A DNA stretch of 64,000 bases from Thalassia testudinum (GCA_037157565.1 JAZHRO010000063.1:12878001-12942000); one strand, 5' to 3'; positions 10,901-21,469 are shown, counted from the first letter of the stretch. The notes: a model not told the origin generated them from the sequence alone. Translations and numbers: made by a program.

Positions 10901-11758
10901 CCATGACCATATTCAACCAAACGAAGATTGCAAGCTACAAAAGGGAAATGGGAAGGAGGCTAACAAGAGGGATGAGCCGATTATGAAAGATATTTAGCAA
11001 TTGGAAAGTTGGAGTTAGATCTATAGAAGATGCAATATGTCATGCGTGAACACATTATATATTTATTTTTTCTGTATTTTTCTTTTCTCTTGTATCACCC
11101 TTAAGAGGGGAATATGTACTTTAATGATCTGGGAAGTCAATAAAATGAACTTTGTGCTCAAGTTCCTATGTTTTGTGCTTGTTATCTTAGTCAAGAATAA
11201 AATTAAATTGTATGGGCATCAATATAGTGAATCAGCAGTGGCAATTAAATGGCAAAAGAAAGTGCCATTAAAGTAAATAATTAGTGATGATTTAGTGGCG
11301 TAAGAAAGCATCATTAAAGCAAATCAATAGTGGCGATTTAGAGACGCAAATAATTTGCTGCTAAATAATATCATTAGAGGGAATTAAATGGAAAAATAAA
11401 GTGTCACTAAAGTAAATCAATAGTGGTAATTTAGTGACAATGAAAAGGCCATTAAATGAAGTATATAGCGACACAAATAGAGTCAGTTAAATTGTTACTA
11501 ATGTAAATCAATAGTGGCAAAATAGTGACAAATAAATTGTCATTGAAGAAGGTCATTAGCGACAATATTTGTGGCAATTAAAGTGTCGCTAATATAATTG
11601 ATTTAGCGATGATTATACAATTGTTGCTAACCTTTTAGTGATGCCAAGGTGACAATTAAGCTGCAATTACTTCAAGTGTTGCTAATTACATATAGCAGCG
11701 AATAAAATGCCTATAGTGCCAAATATTAAATGACACTAAAGGCAATCTTTTTGTAGTG
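7914..11758. mobile_element. Right part of a CACTA-type DNA transposon (candidate)
   Basis: The right boundary at 11758 reads, on the minus strand, CACTACAAAAAGATTGCC: the CACTA terminal motif followed by typical TAGTG/GTCGCTAA subterminal repeats (about 11280-11757). Immediately to the right an Athila reverse transcriptase frame resumes, so the element landed in ATH1 pol. The interior (7914-11280) is AT-rich with only short open frames, for example 8788-8994 (+), 10776-10997 (+) and 10649-10897 (-). I recognise none as transposase. A Gly-rich stretch near 9520-9570 and a Lys/Asp/Asn-rich frame ending at 10997 are the only coding-like traces. The left terminus is not in the window. With NA1 removed, the visible part is about 4.6 kb. 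Confidence 0.55.
11280..11758. repeat. CACTA subterminal repeat array and terminus
   Basis: More than ten degenerate short repeats in both orientations, of the forms TTAGTGAC/TTAGCGAC and GTCGCTAA/GTCACTAA (for example near 11420, 11560, 11590, 11610 and 11690). They are followed by the terminus TTTTTGTAGTG at 11748-11758. Such arrays bind the transposase-associated protein in En/Spm-type elements. The 3-bp target duplication would start at 11759 (AAT). Confidence 0.65.
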
Positions 11759-11760
11759 AA

Positions 11761-11939
11761 TGTTTGTCTAGGCACAAGGAAGCTATTGCTTGGAGCATCG
11801 CTGATATTAAGGGTATAGACTCTACACTTTGCATGCACCACATTTATACTTATGATTCCATCAAGCCATTTAGGGACATGTAGAGACATCTTAACCCCAA
11901 TATGAGAGGCGATTAAAAAGGAAATTCTAAAGTGGTTGG
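11761..11939 (+). pseudogene. ATH1 reverse transcriptase, N-terminal block
   Basis: Reads HKEAIAWSIADIKGI...CMHHIY and then RHLNPNM, the segment before the palm domain in Athila reverse transcriptases, which link protease to the catalytic core with SIADIKGI- and RRLNPN-type motifs. Two in-frame stops (TAG, TAA) break it. It starts straight after the CACTA terminus and ends with GTTGG, the target duplication of solo LTR S1. Confidence 0.8.
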
Positions 11940-13665
11940 TGATGAGTCCATTTTAATGGACTAATATTACGCCTAAGTAACTTTAATCGTACCTTTTAGG
12001 TTTGTTAATAACAACATTAAGTTATAGAATGTTTGCATTCATTATGATTTAAATTTACATCTATTTTATAGTATTCTATAACTTAATATGTAATGATGTT
12101 ACGTTTTTATGATTGCAGGAATAATATTTAGAAAGAACAAGGGGGGGAATAAATTTCCCCAACACATATCCGGTGCCAGCCGCAACTCCTACTGCACATT
12201 TATCTGATCTTCTGCCACCCTCCCTCAACAAACGAAGCCATATTTAGAAAGGATTTTTGAAAATCTCTCGAAGGGCGGAAAAGAGGAGTTAAGAGGAGGA
12301 GGAGGAGCATAGGAGCATCTGGATCTTCCCCCCTACAGGGAACTACTCCATCACGTGCACTGTGCACCCCTCTGTAGATTCACCTCACCTCACCAGCCAC
12401 TCTAGCTAGCGCCCCTACCAGGCCGTGCCCGCAACCTCATCCTCCCTTCCAGCGCCATCACCAGATCTTCCACCGCTCATCTCTACAAACTGTCCTAGCC
12501 ACCTGTAGGTGCCCGCTCCTGCTCCACCGCTCATCTCTAGCCGCCACTGCAGGCGCACACCCCTGCACCCGCCTTCAAGCACCCGCAGGCACTGCGTCTG
12601 CCCTTGCCAGCCACACCATTAGTCGCACCGCCCCGCTCCACCCTCGCCACCCGTCCCCGCAAGCGTGCGCTCTTCTGCAAGCACCTGCCCGCACGCCCGC
12701 AGGCATCCAGCGCTCCCTCCAGCAGCACCCGCAAGCGCTGCATGCCTTCATGCCTGCAGGCATCTGCCCGCCTTCACCCTTCAATCGCGCCCGCGCCACT
12801 CCACCTTGAGTGCCCCTTCCAGGTTGCGCATACCTCCGCGCACCCCCTCCTGCATGCGCACACTGTCCAGTGCTCCCTCCAGCTGCACCCGCAGGCACAG
12901 AGCGCCTTCACCAGTATAATGCGCCCTCATCCCAGTAGCACACCCTCCCCTCTGTAGATCGCCCTTGCTGTAGCACCTCCACCTCGCCGCAGCACCTCCA
13001 TAGCAGAGGCATCCTCCTCCAACAGACCGGCATTCTTCTCCTCCGTCGGTCGGCCACCTCCGGCCATCTCCGTCGACGCCGTAACCTCCATTGGATCGGC
13101 CTCGTCTTCGCCAACCACCCTTGCATGTGAAAGCCCCACCGGTTCTCTCTCTCTCACAAGGAGGAGAGAGAGTGAAAGCTCTGTTTTCTCTGTAATTAAA
13201 AATTACATCTAATGCCATTGCCACCAGAAATTAATTTTGATTTATTATTTTATTGTGGCAAAATTGCGAATGCACACTCATATTTTCTGGTAATTGCACG
13301 TTATTGTTATTCACCTGTTTCAAGATTGGCTTTGGACAACATGTGCACTAATTTTCTCTAGTATATGTCAATTGAAAATTACATAAAATCATCATATATT
13401 TATTGAAGATTTCAGTGAGGAAAAATTGCACATATACCCTTATATTTTTAAGTTATTGTGAATCTTCTTTCCATCACATTTTATGTCATATTTGACTAGA
13501 TATTTCGCACTTAACTGAAAGAAGACAAAATAATCGAGAGTTTACTGCATAATTGCCTCCCTTTGGACATGACCCACTCTTCTGTGAGTGGTTATTTTTA
13601 TTGTTGATTAGTCGATTTTTCCACCACTTAAATACTACAATGCATAGCGAAAAATCGACCCGTCA
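11940..13665 (+). mobile_element. S1: solo LTR related to the ATH1 LTR
   Basis: A 1,726-bp insertion starting TGATGAGTCC and ending CCCGTCA, flanked by GTTGG (11935-11939) and ATTGG (13666-13670; one transition). Removing it rejoins the reverse transcriptase frame at K-W-L-D-A-R-I-I-Y-P. Its first bases match the ATH1 3' LTR (TGATGAGTCCAT...), and its GC-rich centre (12340-13150) and tail (CTGTGAGTGGTTATTT near 13570) are also shared. There is no internal region, so this is the product of LTR-LTR recombination. The frames at 12604-12957 and 12781-13224 fall inside the GC-rich LTR segment and are not supported as genes. Confidence 0.88.
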
Positions 13666-13838
13666 ATTGGATGCTAGGATTATATATCCCATTGTGGATA
13701 GTAAATGGGTTAGTCTGATCCATGTGGTGACAAAGAAGGTAGGCTTTATGTGGAAATTAATGATTGACGAGAACAACAGGTGACTAAACCCTCAACTAGA
13801 TGGAGGGTTTGCATTGATTACCATAAGCTAAACACCAC
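13666..13838 (+). pseudogene. ATH1 reverse transcriptase, second block
   Basis: Reads LDARIIYPIVDSKWVSLIHV then, after a frameshift near 13790, TRWRVCIDYHKLNTT. These are the fingers motifs of Ty3/gypsy reverse transcriptase (GIIYPISDSKWVSP- and CIDYRKLN-type). Flanked by S1 on the left and S2 on the right. Confidence 0.85.
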
Positions 13839-15299
13839 TGATGTAGACACATCCACTTAGGTTTAAATGCCTATTTATGCATGTTCCTAGGCTTATATTT
13901 GCATTCCATATTATAAATATTGCATAGCATGCATCATTCTGCATTTAGAGTAGTTGTGTATATTTTAGGTTAATTGCATCATTTTTGTGGTTAAGAGAGG
14001 AGATTTATTTTAGAGCCTCCGATTGACATCCCACCGTACAGATCTGATCAGGACGACGATCGAAGTCCAATGCATCCAAAATTGCCTTGATTAGAGTCCC
14101 GTAGCACCATATGCAGTCCGAGGAAGATCAGCAGCCAAGGAACTAGGTGACGTAATATGGAGCTTCAAACGGCAAATCCAACCAGCGGATGGATTTGGGT
14201 CGGTGATCGCAGTCTAACGGTGCGAAAATCGACTTAATCCGACCTCTGCAGTAGCCCCTACAAAGAAAAGAAGGAAGACGGCCCAGATCAAGCCATGTGG
14301 CGCAACCCAGGTCACCCATTGCACACGCATGTGGATGCACGCACGTGCCACCGCACGCACGCATGACTAGTAGTGCAGTGAACACGTATGGGCATGCGCA
14401 GAGACAGTGGTAGTACATGCGGGTGAGTAGAGTGTGGAGGTGCGCGACATGTGTGCGCAGAGCGCATGCCAGCATAGCAGCAGCGTAGGCACAAGGCTAT
14501 CTTCAGTGACGTTTGCGACAGATCTTCAACGACTATGACCGTCACTAAATGTCCTATATAGGAATTTGATTCTTTTGTCCACTTTAAAAGGACCCCTACC
14601 CCTCCCATTCTTCTTCATCTCTTCCTTTCTTCCTCTCACCACCTCCAAGCCTCTAGAGAAAGCTTATCGCAAGCCTAGGATGCTCCTCTAGAGTAGAAAA
14701 CAAACATTTGTTCCTGCCTCTCATCTCCATTTGTTTAGCATCCCACTACCATCCTCTCACCTCCCTTCAGGAAGAAGATCCTCGCCGCGATGCCATCCTA
14801 CCCTGCCCTCCGTCCTCTAGCTCCATCGTCCTTCATCCCTCTCCTCACCACCTTCCTCCAGGCGATGTAAGAGTGAGTCATCCTCCAAGTGATCGTCGAG
14901 GGGGACTTCTCTCACCTATCTCTATCTTTATTGCTTTCGTAGTATAGTTTTCCTGCTTTCCTAGTTGTAATAAACATTTCAATATAAAAATACATGATTA
15001 TTTCTCTCTCTCTATCTCGCTTTTATTTTGTAAGTAGATTAGCTAGATTTCATCGACCTGATCTCTTGCCCTATTAAAAATACCAAATAAATTAGAAAAG
15101 ACAAAATCGACAAAAACAAATAAAAAGCAAAATGCAGATTTTCAAAACCAAACATTCACCTCCCCGTGTTCGACCTGGGACTCACGTTTCGAGTTTCGAT
15201 TATAAATTTTATCTGATCGATGGATTTTCTTGCGAATCGAACTATGACGACGGGTTTTCCAAATCTAAACCCTTTCCACATGTGAATTCCTTGCAATCA
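13839..15299 (+). mobile_element. S2: solo LTR of the NA/ATH2 LTR group
   Basis: A 1,461-bp insertion from TGATGTAGACACATC to CAATCA. The left target copy is ACCAC (13834-13838); the right copy is probably ATTGC (15300-15304), differing only by transitions, and this choice restores the frame N-T-T-T-Q-K-D-H-F across the site. It carries the RY motifs, a TTTAAAAGG promoter box near 14583, a pyrimidine-rich segment and the TGTTCGACCTGGGACTC box (about 15168). A TTCAGTGACG...CGTCACTAAA inverted repeat lies at about 14503-14549. Confidence 0.82.
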
Positions 15300-15304
15300 A
15301 TTGC

Positions 15305-15709
15305 TACCCAGAAAGATCACTTTCCTTTGCCTTTTATTGACCAAATTCTTGAAAAATTGGCAAAGAATAAGTACTACTATTTTCTCTATCGATATTCTGT
15401 GTAAAACCAAGTTTCAATCTTCCTTGATGACCAAGAGAAGATGACTTTCACGAGTCCTTACAATACCTTTGTATTCAGGCATATGCAATTTGGACTATGT
15501 ATTGCACTTGCAACCTTCTAGCGGTGTATGATGTCCATTTTGTCGGACATGATTCATGAGTGTGGTGAAGTGTTTAAGGATGACTTCTCTATTTATGGCT
15601 TGTCTTTCTACTAGTGTCTCTTGCACCTAGAGAATGTGCTGAAGTGATGTGAGGAGATTGGTTTGACCTCAGTGTGGAGAAAAGCCACGTCATGGTACAG
15701 AAAGGCATT
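15305..15709 (+). pseudogene. ATH1 reverse transcriptase, catalytic block
   Basis: Starts TQKDHFPLPFIDQILEKLA and continues through the palm motifs. The catalytic box is FKDD (15573-15584) followed by FSIYG; Athila elements normally have FMDD there, so the Met is replaced by Lys. Several in-frame stops (for example TAG near 15521 and 15615) show it is dead. It ends QKGI at GCATT, the target site of S3, and resumes as VLGHVVSERGLEVYKAK at 17382. Confidence 0.88.
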
Positions 15710-17376
15710 TGACGAGTCGATTGTTCGCTTTAAAGTCGTTTGCAGTTTTATGTGGTGGAAAAATCGACTAATCAATATTTAAAAAGAAATAACCATTCGC
15801 AGAAGAGCGGGTCATATCCACAGGGAGGCAATGACGTATTTAAATCGCACTAGTTAAAAATGTTTGTTCGTAGTTAGTTTGGACAAGAATCAAGCCAAAA
15901 TTGCCTTTAGATTAAGGTTAAAGCAAGAAACAATGCTGAAATAGCAATTCTGAGTAACTAGAGGATATTTGTCACAATGCAAAATAAATAAAATATTATT
16001 AAAAATTGACAATGGCAGAAAATGTAATTTTTAATGGCCCGGTTACTGTAGCAAAACAGGGGATTTTTTCCCCTTTGCCGTGCGCGACGAGGAGTGGATG
16101 GTCGGATGCGGGAAGCTCGGAGGAAGTTCCTTGGACCGAGGGCTTCGAAATGGTGGTGGCGACATGTCGTGTGGCGGTCGGAGTCTGTCGAACTACCTTC
16201 GGCGGAGGTGGCTGCAGCCGGTGCTGCATCTGCTGTTGGTGAGCGGAGCGCATGCTGTAGGCTGTGCACGCTGGCTGGAGGGCGTGGGAGGACTGCTGCG
16301 TGCTGGCTGGAGGGTGCAGGAGCACGCGCGGCTTGTTGGCGGTGAGGACTGCTACTCGGGTGGGTGGTCGTGAAGGCTAGATGCGTGGGCGGACTACTAC
16401 AGTGGGTGTTACAGGCAAAGAAGGACGGCGTGCGCGATTGTGCGGGTGCAGCTACAGGTCTCGTAAAGGCTGGAGGGGCCGTGTGGGTGAAGGCTGCAGG
16501 TGCGGGGAAGGTGCTGCGGGTGCGAGAGTGAGCGTGTGAGGTTCTACAGGCGTGGGAGGAGGGCGTTCACAGCCTGTTGGGCGTGGGTGTGCAGGCGGTG
16601 AGAGCGGGAGGAAGTGCGGGTTCTTGTGTGCGGTTGGAGGTGAAATGGGCGAACGGTGGGTGCTACTGGAGTAGGGTGTGGCTTCATTTCCCGGACGTCT
16701 TAACTGACTGAGAGGGTGATTGCACAGTGGCTGCGGCAGTGGTTGTTGGTGACGACGGCAAGGGAGATGCATGCTAAGATGCTCACGGTAATGCGAACGA
16801 GCTCCAGATGGCAGTGTGGCCTGTCACACCACATGCCCACTGTGGTGGAGACTCGCCGCCATAGTTGAGGCTGGCAGTATGGAATGGATGAGAGAAGATC
16901 TCTCTGCACATTGGTGGGTCGGTGGTGGAGGCCTGCCTCGCTCAGCATCCTCTCTCCTCCTTTTGTAGTGGCCTGCACAAATTTGAAATTAGCTGCCTGA
17001 CCAGATCCAACACATCTGCTCCTCCTTGAATGGGTTCTTCACTGCGGCAGCTGGTGGCGTTGGAGCAGCAGCCAGCCGTTCTTGCAAGAAGAAGAATAAA
17101 GAAAATAATGTTAAAATATTATGGTTATTTATATACAGACCCTCAACTTTTATGTTAACCTAAATTAATGCATGCAATGTAGCTAATTAGTTAACTAATG
17201 CAATTCTATGTTAATTCTAAATGCATGTAAATATGAATAAGATGCATGAATTATGTAATTGAATTAGAAATATGAATTAATCTATTTACATCCTAATTTA
17301 TGCTAAATAAATGTTAGAATTAACCAAATGTCTAGGCACTTAAATACTTAAATAGCCCACAACTATGGGCTAATCA
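15710..17376 (-). mobile_element. S3: solo LTR, minus orientation, ATH1-type LTR
   Basis: A 1,667-bp insertion with a perfect GCATT target duplication (15705-15709 and 17377-17381). On the minus strand it starts TGATTAGCCCATAG, with an AT-rich U3 holding CATGCA motifs, then a GC-rich segment (16000-17000), then the CTCCCTGTGGATATGACCCG version of the common LTR box (about 15807-15826). Excision restores Q-K-G-I-V-L-G-H-V in the reverse transcriptase. The reading frames at 16006-16373 and 16452-16772 lie in the GC-rich U3/R part and look like chance frames. Confidence 0.9.
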
Positions 17377-17381
17377 GCATT

Positions 17382-17806
17382 GTACTTGGGCATGTTGTGT
17401 CTGAAAGGGGCTTGGAAGTATATAAGGCTAAAGTTGATTATATTTCTAAACTCCCAGTGCCCACGAATGTCAAACATATTAGATCCTTTCTGGGCCTTGT
17501 GGGTTTTTATTAGTGCTTTATTAGAAATTTCAGTAAAATTTCTCGGCCACTTTGCGACCTATTGATGAAGCAATCTTCCTTTGATTTTGACTCAAACTGT
17601 GCCAAGGCCTTTCACACTCTCAAGGAGACCTTGATCTCTATGGCTATTCTCTGAGCTCTAGATTGGAAACTCCCATTCGAGCTAACGTGTGATGCTTCAG
17701 AATATGTTGTGGGAGTTACCCTTGGACAAAGGGTTGAAGGAGGAACTCATGTGCTACATTACGCTAGCAAAACCTTAACTAACCCACAACAAAACTACAT
17801 TGTTGT
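17382..17806 (+). pseudogene. ATH1 reverse transcriptase connection and RNase H start
   Basis: Reads VLGHVVSERGLEVYKAK, then PVPTNVKHIRSFLGLVGFY, and the RNase H opening LPFELTCDASEYVVGVTLGQ, followed by HYASKTL and NPQQNYI. The first catalytic Asp of RNase H (CDAS) is present. In-frame stops interrupt it near 17513 and 17654. It is cut at GTTGT by the copia element. Confidence 0.88.
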
Positions 17807-19215
17807 TGGAACCTAGTTCCACTTCTCTTTTGTGTTTTGGTGTTAACAAAACTATTTTAAAATCTGATGAGTTTATGAAGTATTACAAGAAATACAACAG
17901 TTAGAAAGTAAGCAAGCAATAAAGAATGGAAGACATGAAGATTGAAGACCATAATTTAGTTTAGTTTGTTATATGTTAGAACTTTTGTATGTCTCCTAAC
18001 AAGAAAAAGATATCTTAGGAGTTAAAATCAAAGTAGAGATAATTAGGGATGAAATTCACATTCAATCATTCGTTTTAAAACTAAAGATCGACTCTTTGAA
18101 AATATTATCGTGTAGCTAAGATAGGATTTCCATAAAACTTGGTTTAAACTTGTAAAATAAGGTACTTGTAGCAAGTACTGGTACTAGTCATAAGTATCGG
18201 TACATGGTAGGCACAGGTTTGGGCCAAAGTGCCAAACTATGAACAATAAGTACCGATACTCACCATGAGTACCGATATTAAGTGTTCACAGTTGGTGGAC
18301 TTTTGGTGTGCCTGGACCTTACAAGTACCAATACTAATCCCTAGTACCGATACTTGTAGGTCATAGCCACGTTGCATGTGAATCACAAGAACTGGTACTT
18401 GTGATAAGTACTGGTACCAAGTGACTTTGTTGGTACTCAATAGAATGCACTAAGTGCCGGTACCAATGATTAGTACTGGTACCCTAGGCATTGTTGGGCT
18501 GATTGTGAGCAGTCAGTACCGGTACCACAACTTTATTACTGGTACCAACTAACTGTTGTGCCTAATCAAAATGGCTATATTGCAATTATTATTAATCCTG
18601 CTCTTCCCATTTTTCCCCTAACGGCTAGTATTCGTAGGGGAGGTGTTTAGTGGCCTATATAAGAACTCCTGAAGTGTCTTTTGTATGATAACATCAAGCC
18701 AAAAAAAGTCTCCTTACCTACACCTCCATTTCCCAATTTTCTAGCTGCAAAGGAGCTTGATTTGTTGCATTCCTCTCATGGCAACTCTTTGTTTGCAACA
18801 AATCTTCAAAAGCGATTGTGTACTTCATTGTTAAATCGTTTGCTTTCAATTTAGTATTCTCGTTAGATTAATACATACACTCTTTAAGCAATATACTTGT
18901 TGGAGACTTAGGAAATTTAGTTGTAAGCTTTATTATATCTTGCTTACACCTGTACTTTTGTTCATTCCTTTATCTTTTAACTGAGTTGAGGTAACTCGTT
19001 AATTACCTCAGGTTATTAGTAAATTGATTTCTTCCGATTTGAGGGAATCAGTTAAAAATCCTAAGGTAGAAGACTTAGGTAGTGGAGTACCTGAGTGAGG
19101 GGAACCACATACATCTTATGTGCTTTTGGTGGTTTACAATTTTCTTGCGATTTTTTTTTATATACCACACTATTCATCCACCCTTCTAGTGTGCTTGTGC
19201 CCTAAAGATCCTACA
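17807..19215 (+). repeat. COP1 5' LTR
   Basis: A 1,409-bp LTR with TATA box TATATAAG at 18656-18663 (TATATAAA at 22468-22475 in the 3' copy). A dense cluster of GTACCGGTAC-like palindromes sits at about 18170-18550, just upstream of the promoter. The 3' end reads CCTAAAGATCCTACA. Confidence 0.88.
18170..18550 (+). promoter_or_regulatory. Cluster of AGTACCGGTACT-type palindromes in the COP1 LTR
   Basis: About a dozen copies of a 10-12-base palindromic core (AGTACTGGTACT, AGTACCGATACT, CAGTACCGGTACC and similar), mostly in pairs about 20 bases apart. The cluster recurs in the 3' LTR at about 22000-22360 with some pairs lost. Its place 100-480 bases upstream of the TATA box suggests binding sites for a dimeric regulator. 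Palindromic motif clusters are known from Sirevirus LTRs; this exact core is read from the sequence. Confidence 0.7.
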
Positions 19216-19216
19216 G

Positions 19217-19225
19217 GTGGTATCA
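19217..19225 (+). other. Primer binding site remnant of COP1, tRNA-Met type
   Basis: The LTR end (19215) is followed by GGTGGTATCATTGG. TGGTATCA matches the start of the initiator-tRNA-Met site TGGTATCAGAGC, after which the sequence passes straight into reverse transcriptase coding sequence. The deletion breakpoint therefore lies within or just after the primer site. Confidence 0.65.
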
Positions 19226-19227
19226 TT

Positions 19228-20638
19228 GGAACCAACTGGGTGTTCCAAACTAAATTGGATGAATCTGGTTCAGTAATCATGAATAAAGCCAGACTTGCAG
19301 CTCAAGACTATAACCAACAGGATGCTATTTACTTCGATGAGACATATGCTCCTGTTGCACGCTTGGAGTCCATACGGATGCTACTTGCTTTTGCAAGTGC
19401 AGAGGACTTCAAGTTATAGCAAATGGATGTCAAGAGCACTTTTCTTAATGACTACATTAAGGAAGAAGTTTATATTCATCAGCCTCCTAGGTTCGAGGAC
19501 CCAGCACACCTAAAGCATGTGTACAAGCTCAATTTGTACATTATATGGACGTAAACAACCTCCTTGGGCTTGGTATGAGAGGCTTAGGTCCTTCCTTCTC
19601 CAGCATGGATATAGAATTGGGGTTGTTGATTCAACTCTTTTTGTAAAGGAAGATGGAGATGACATCCTGTTGGTTCAAATATACATTGACGATATTATAT
19701 TTAGATCAACCAAGGAGTCCCTGTGTTAGCATTTTTGTGAGACTATGAAGACTGAGTTCAAAATGTGTATGGTGGGTGAACTCAGATTCTTTTGAGGCCT
19801 CCAAATTCAACAATTAGATACAGGTTCATACATTAGTTAAACTAAATATGTTCTTGAAATTCTCAAGAAGTTTGACTTTGAAAAAGTAAATGGAAAAGGG
19901 ACTCCAATTGCTCTATTTGCTTCTCTTGGTGAAGATTTATCCGGTAAGAGGGTAGATGAGAAGAAATAATGGGGTATGATAGGTTCACTTTTATACCTTA
20001 TAACCTCTTAACCTGATATTCTCTTTGTTGCATGTTTATGTGCGAGATTCCAATCCGAACACAACAAATCTCATTTTAATGCAGTGAAAAGAATATTTAG
20101 ATACCTAAATAAAACAAGTGACCTTGGTCTTTTCTATCCTAAAGTGCAAACATTAGACCTATTATCCTATAGTGATGCAAACTATGCAGGGAGTTAGGCA
20201 GATCGAAAGAGCACTAGTGGCACATGTCATTTTATTGGAGAATCCTTGGTCTCATGGTTCTCTAAGAAACAGACTTGTGTTTCACTTTCTATGACTGAAG
20301 CGGAGTATATTGCTACTTCACTTGCTTGCTCTTAGGTCATTTGGATGAGATAGACTTTGTCCAACTTTGGATTTGTTTTTGCGCAATCCAAAATTTTATG
20401 TGATAATACAAGTGTAGTAAATTTACCCAAAAATCTGGTACATCATTCATGTATCAAAGACATAGATGTTAGACATTATTTTCTTAGAGATAATGTGCTT
20501 CAAGGTTTCATACAATTAGAATTTGTAGCCACTCAAAATCAACTGGTAGATATTTTTACAAAACCTCTTGCGGTAAGGAGATTCTTGTTTATAAGAAGAA
20601 AGTTAGTACTTTTCAAAATAAAAGAAATTCAAAATTAA
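19228..20638 (+). pseudogene. COP1 copia reverse transcriptase and RNase H
   Basis: Opens IIGTNWVFQTKLDESGSV and shows KARLAAQDYNQ, DETYAPVARLESIRMLLAFA and QMDVKSTFLN, then the catalytic YIDD (19682-19693, intact). RNase H follows, with DRKSTSGTCHFIGESLVSW, MTEAEYIA, CDNTS, DVRHYFLRD and VDIFTKPL near 20560. It is broken by frameshifts near 19515-19560 and by stops, several of them TAG where copia proteins have Gln (near 19726, 20195 and 20334). N-terminal pol (protease, integrase) and gag are absent because the primer site abuts this block. Confidence 0.88.
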
Positions 20639-20959
20639 CAAATTAATTGCTTAATAAGTTTATTACAATTATAAAATTCCCTGAGGGTCTAATTGCAATT
20701 TACCCACTTTGCTAAAAAGGGGGTAAACTGTAATATTTCCATATGACTGGAAATATCAGGGTATTGCTTACAATATGATTGCTTAAATTAGGTTGTTGAC
20801 AACATTATTTTTCAACACCTAAGTTGATTGAAATATTTTCTCAGCTACTTAAGTGGTCATGTGACTAGCACAAGACCCATCCCATATAAAAGAGGCCAAG
20901 TGCAAACACTTACCACATTTCACCCTTTGTAAACCCTAGTTCTCCTCTCAAGAGCCACT
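20639..20959 (+). other. COP1 spacer between RNase H and the acidic frame
   Basis: AT-rich, no gene. It holds the first AAAAAGGGGG tract (20714-20723) and, near 20882-20891, CCATATAAAAGAGG, a good TATA-like box about 80 bases before the downstream frame. Confidence 0.55.
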
Positions 20960-20962
20960 TAA

Positions 20963-21262
20963 CAACCTAAACAAAGGAAGAGGACTCAACCTAAAGTGCC
21001 TCAAGAATACAGTGAAAGAAGGAAAAAGCACTTCGAAGACCCGCCATTTGTTTCCTCTCCAATGACGAAAGAAGAACCAATACTCCATGATAATGAAGAG
21101 GAAGAAGACAATGAAGATGATGAAGAAATTCCTTATGAAGAAAGTGAAGGTGAAGAAGTTGACAATGAAGAAGATAATGAAGATAAAGAGGATGATGATG
21201 ATGATGGTAGAGCTAGCAGTCAATATACCCAACAACATATCAAGAAACGTCATAGGAACTAG
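20963..21262 (+). CDS. Acidic C-terminal frame of COP1, unknown function
   Basis: An uninterrupted frame of about 100 codons from the stop at 20960-20962 to TAG at 21260-21262; no ATG is present near its start and GTG at 20996 is unlikely to serve. It opens with a basic segment (QPKQRKRTQPK, then EYSERRKKHFEDPPF), continues in a long run dominated by Glu and Asp (about 21090-21210), and ends with a basic KKRHR tail. Charge-patterned frames after pol occur in some Sireviruses. With low complexity and no motif I assign no function. It could equally be a captured host fragment. Confidence 0.45.
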   Translation, partial: QPKQRKRTQPKVPQEYSERRKKHFEDPPFVSSPMTKEEPILHDNEEEEDNEDDEEIPYEESEGEEVDNEEDNEDKEDDDDDGRASSQYTQQHIKKRHRN

Positions 21263-21469
21263 TTTAGTTTTAATCATGTTGCTTGTTGAACTTGTATAAC
21301 ATTTCTTATGCTTTACTTGTATGGCATTTCTCATTTGCACTTCGATTTTGTATTATGAACCTGCATTATGCTTTGAAGGTTGTATGAAGTTGGTTGCTTA
21401 TGTATCATGCTTTGCTTGATATTTGCTTTCTTAAAACGTATTATTAGCTTTTCTTTTTGCTTGCTTGAT

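Noticed and set aside
12575..13224. Long overlapping GC-rich reading frames on both strands as a host gene
   Set aside because: They lie wholly inside solo LTR S1, overlap in several frames, show low-complexity Pro/Ser/Arg/Cys composition and no domain. The LTR boundaries and restored host frame explain the segment.
13834..15304. S2 ending at 15280 (TTTCCACA) with TCCAC as duplication
   Set aside because: This leaves about 20 bases that break the reverse transcriptase frame. The end at 15299 with ATTGC restores it and fits the LTR tail of S4.
17804..17806. COP1 LTR starting at TGTTGG (17804)
   Set aside because: That start gives poorly matching duplications (ATTGT against GCTGT) and does not restore the RNase H frame; starting at TGGAACC does.
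18170..18550. Regularly spaced short palindromes as a CRISPR array
   Set aside because: Repeats are degenerate 10-12-mers with irregular spacing in a eukaryotic LTR, duplicated in the partner LTR.
21087..21299. Met/Lys-rich frame overlapping the acidic frame
   Set aside because: An out-of-frame shadow of the GAA/GAT-rich acidic frame at 20963-21262.
20948..21340. 130-codon Phe/Ile-rich minus-strand frame as a membrane protein
   Set aside because: It is the antisense shadow of the Glu/Asp codon run; the hydrophobic composition follows from TTC/ATC complements.
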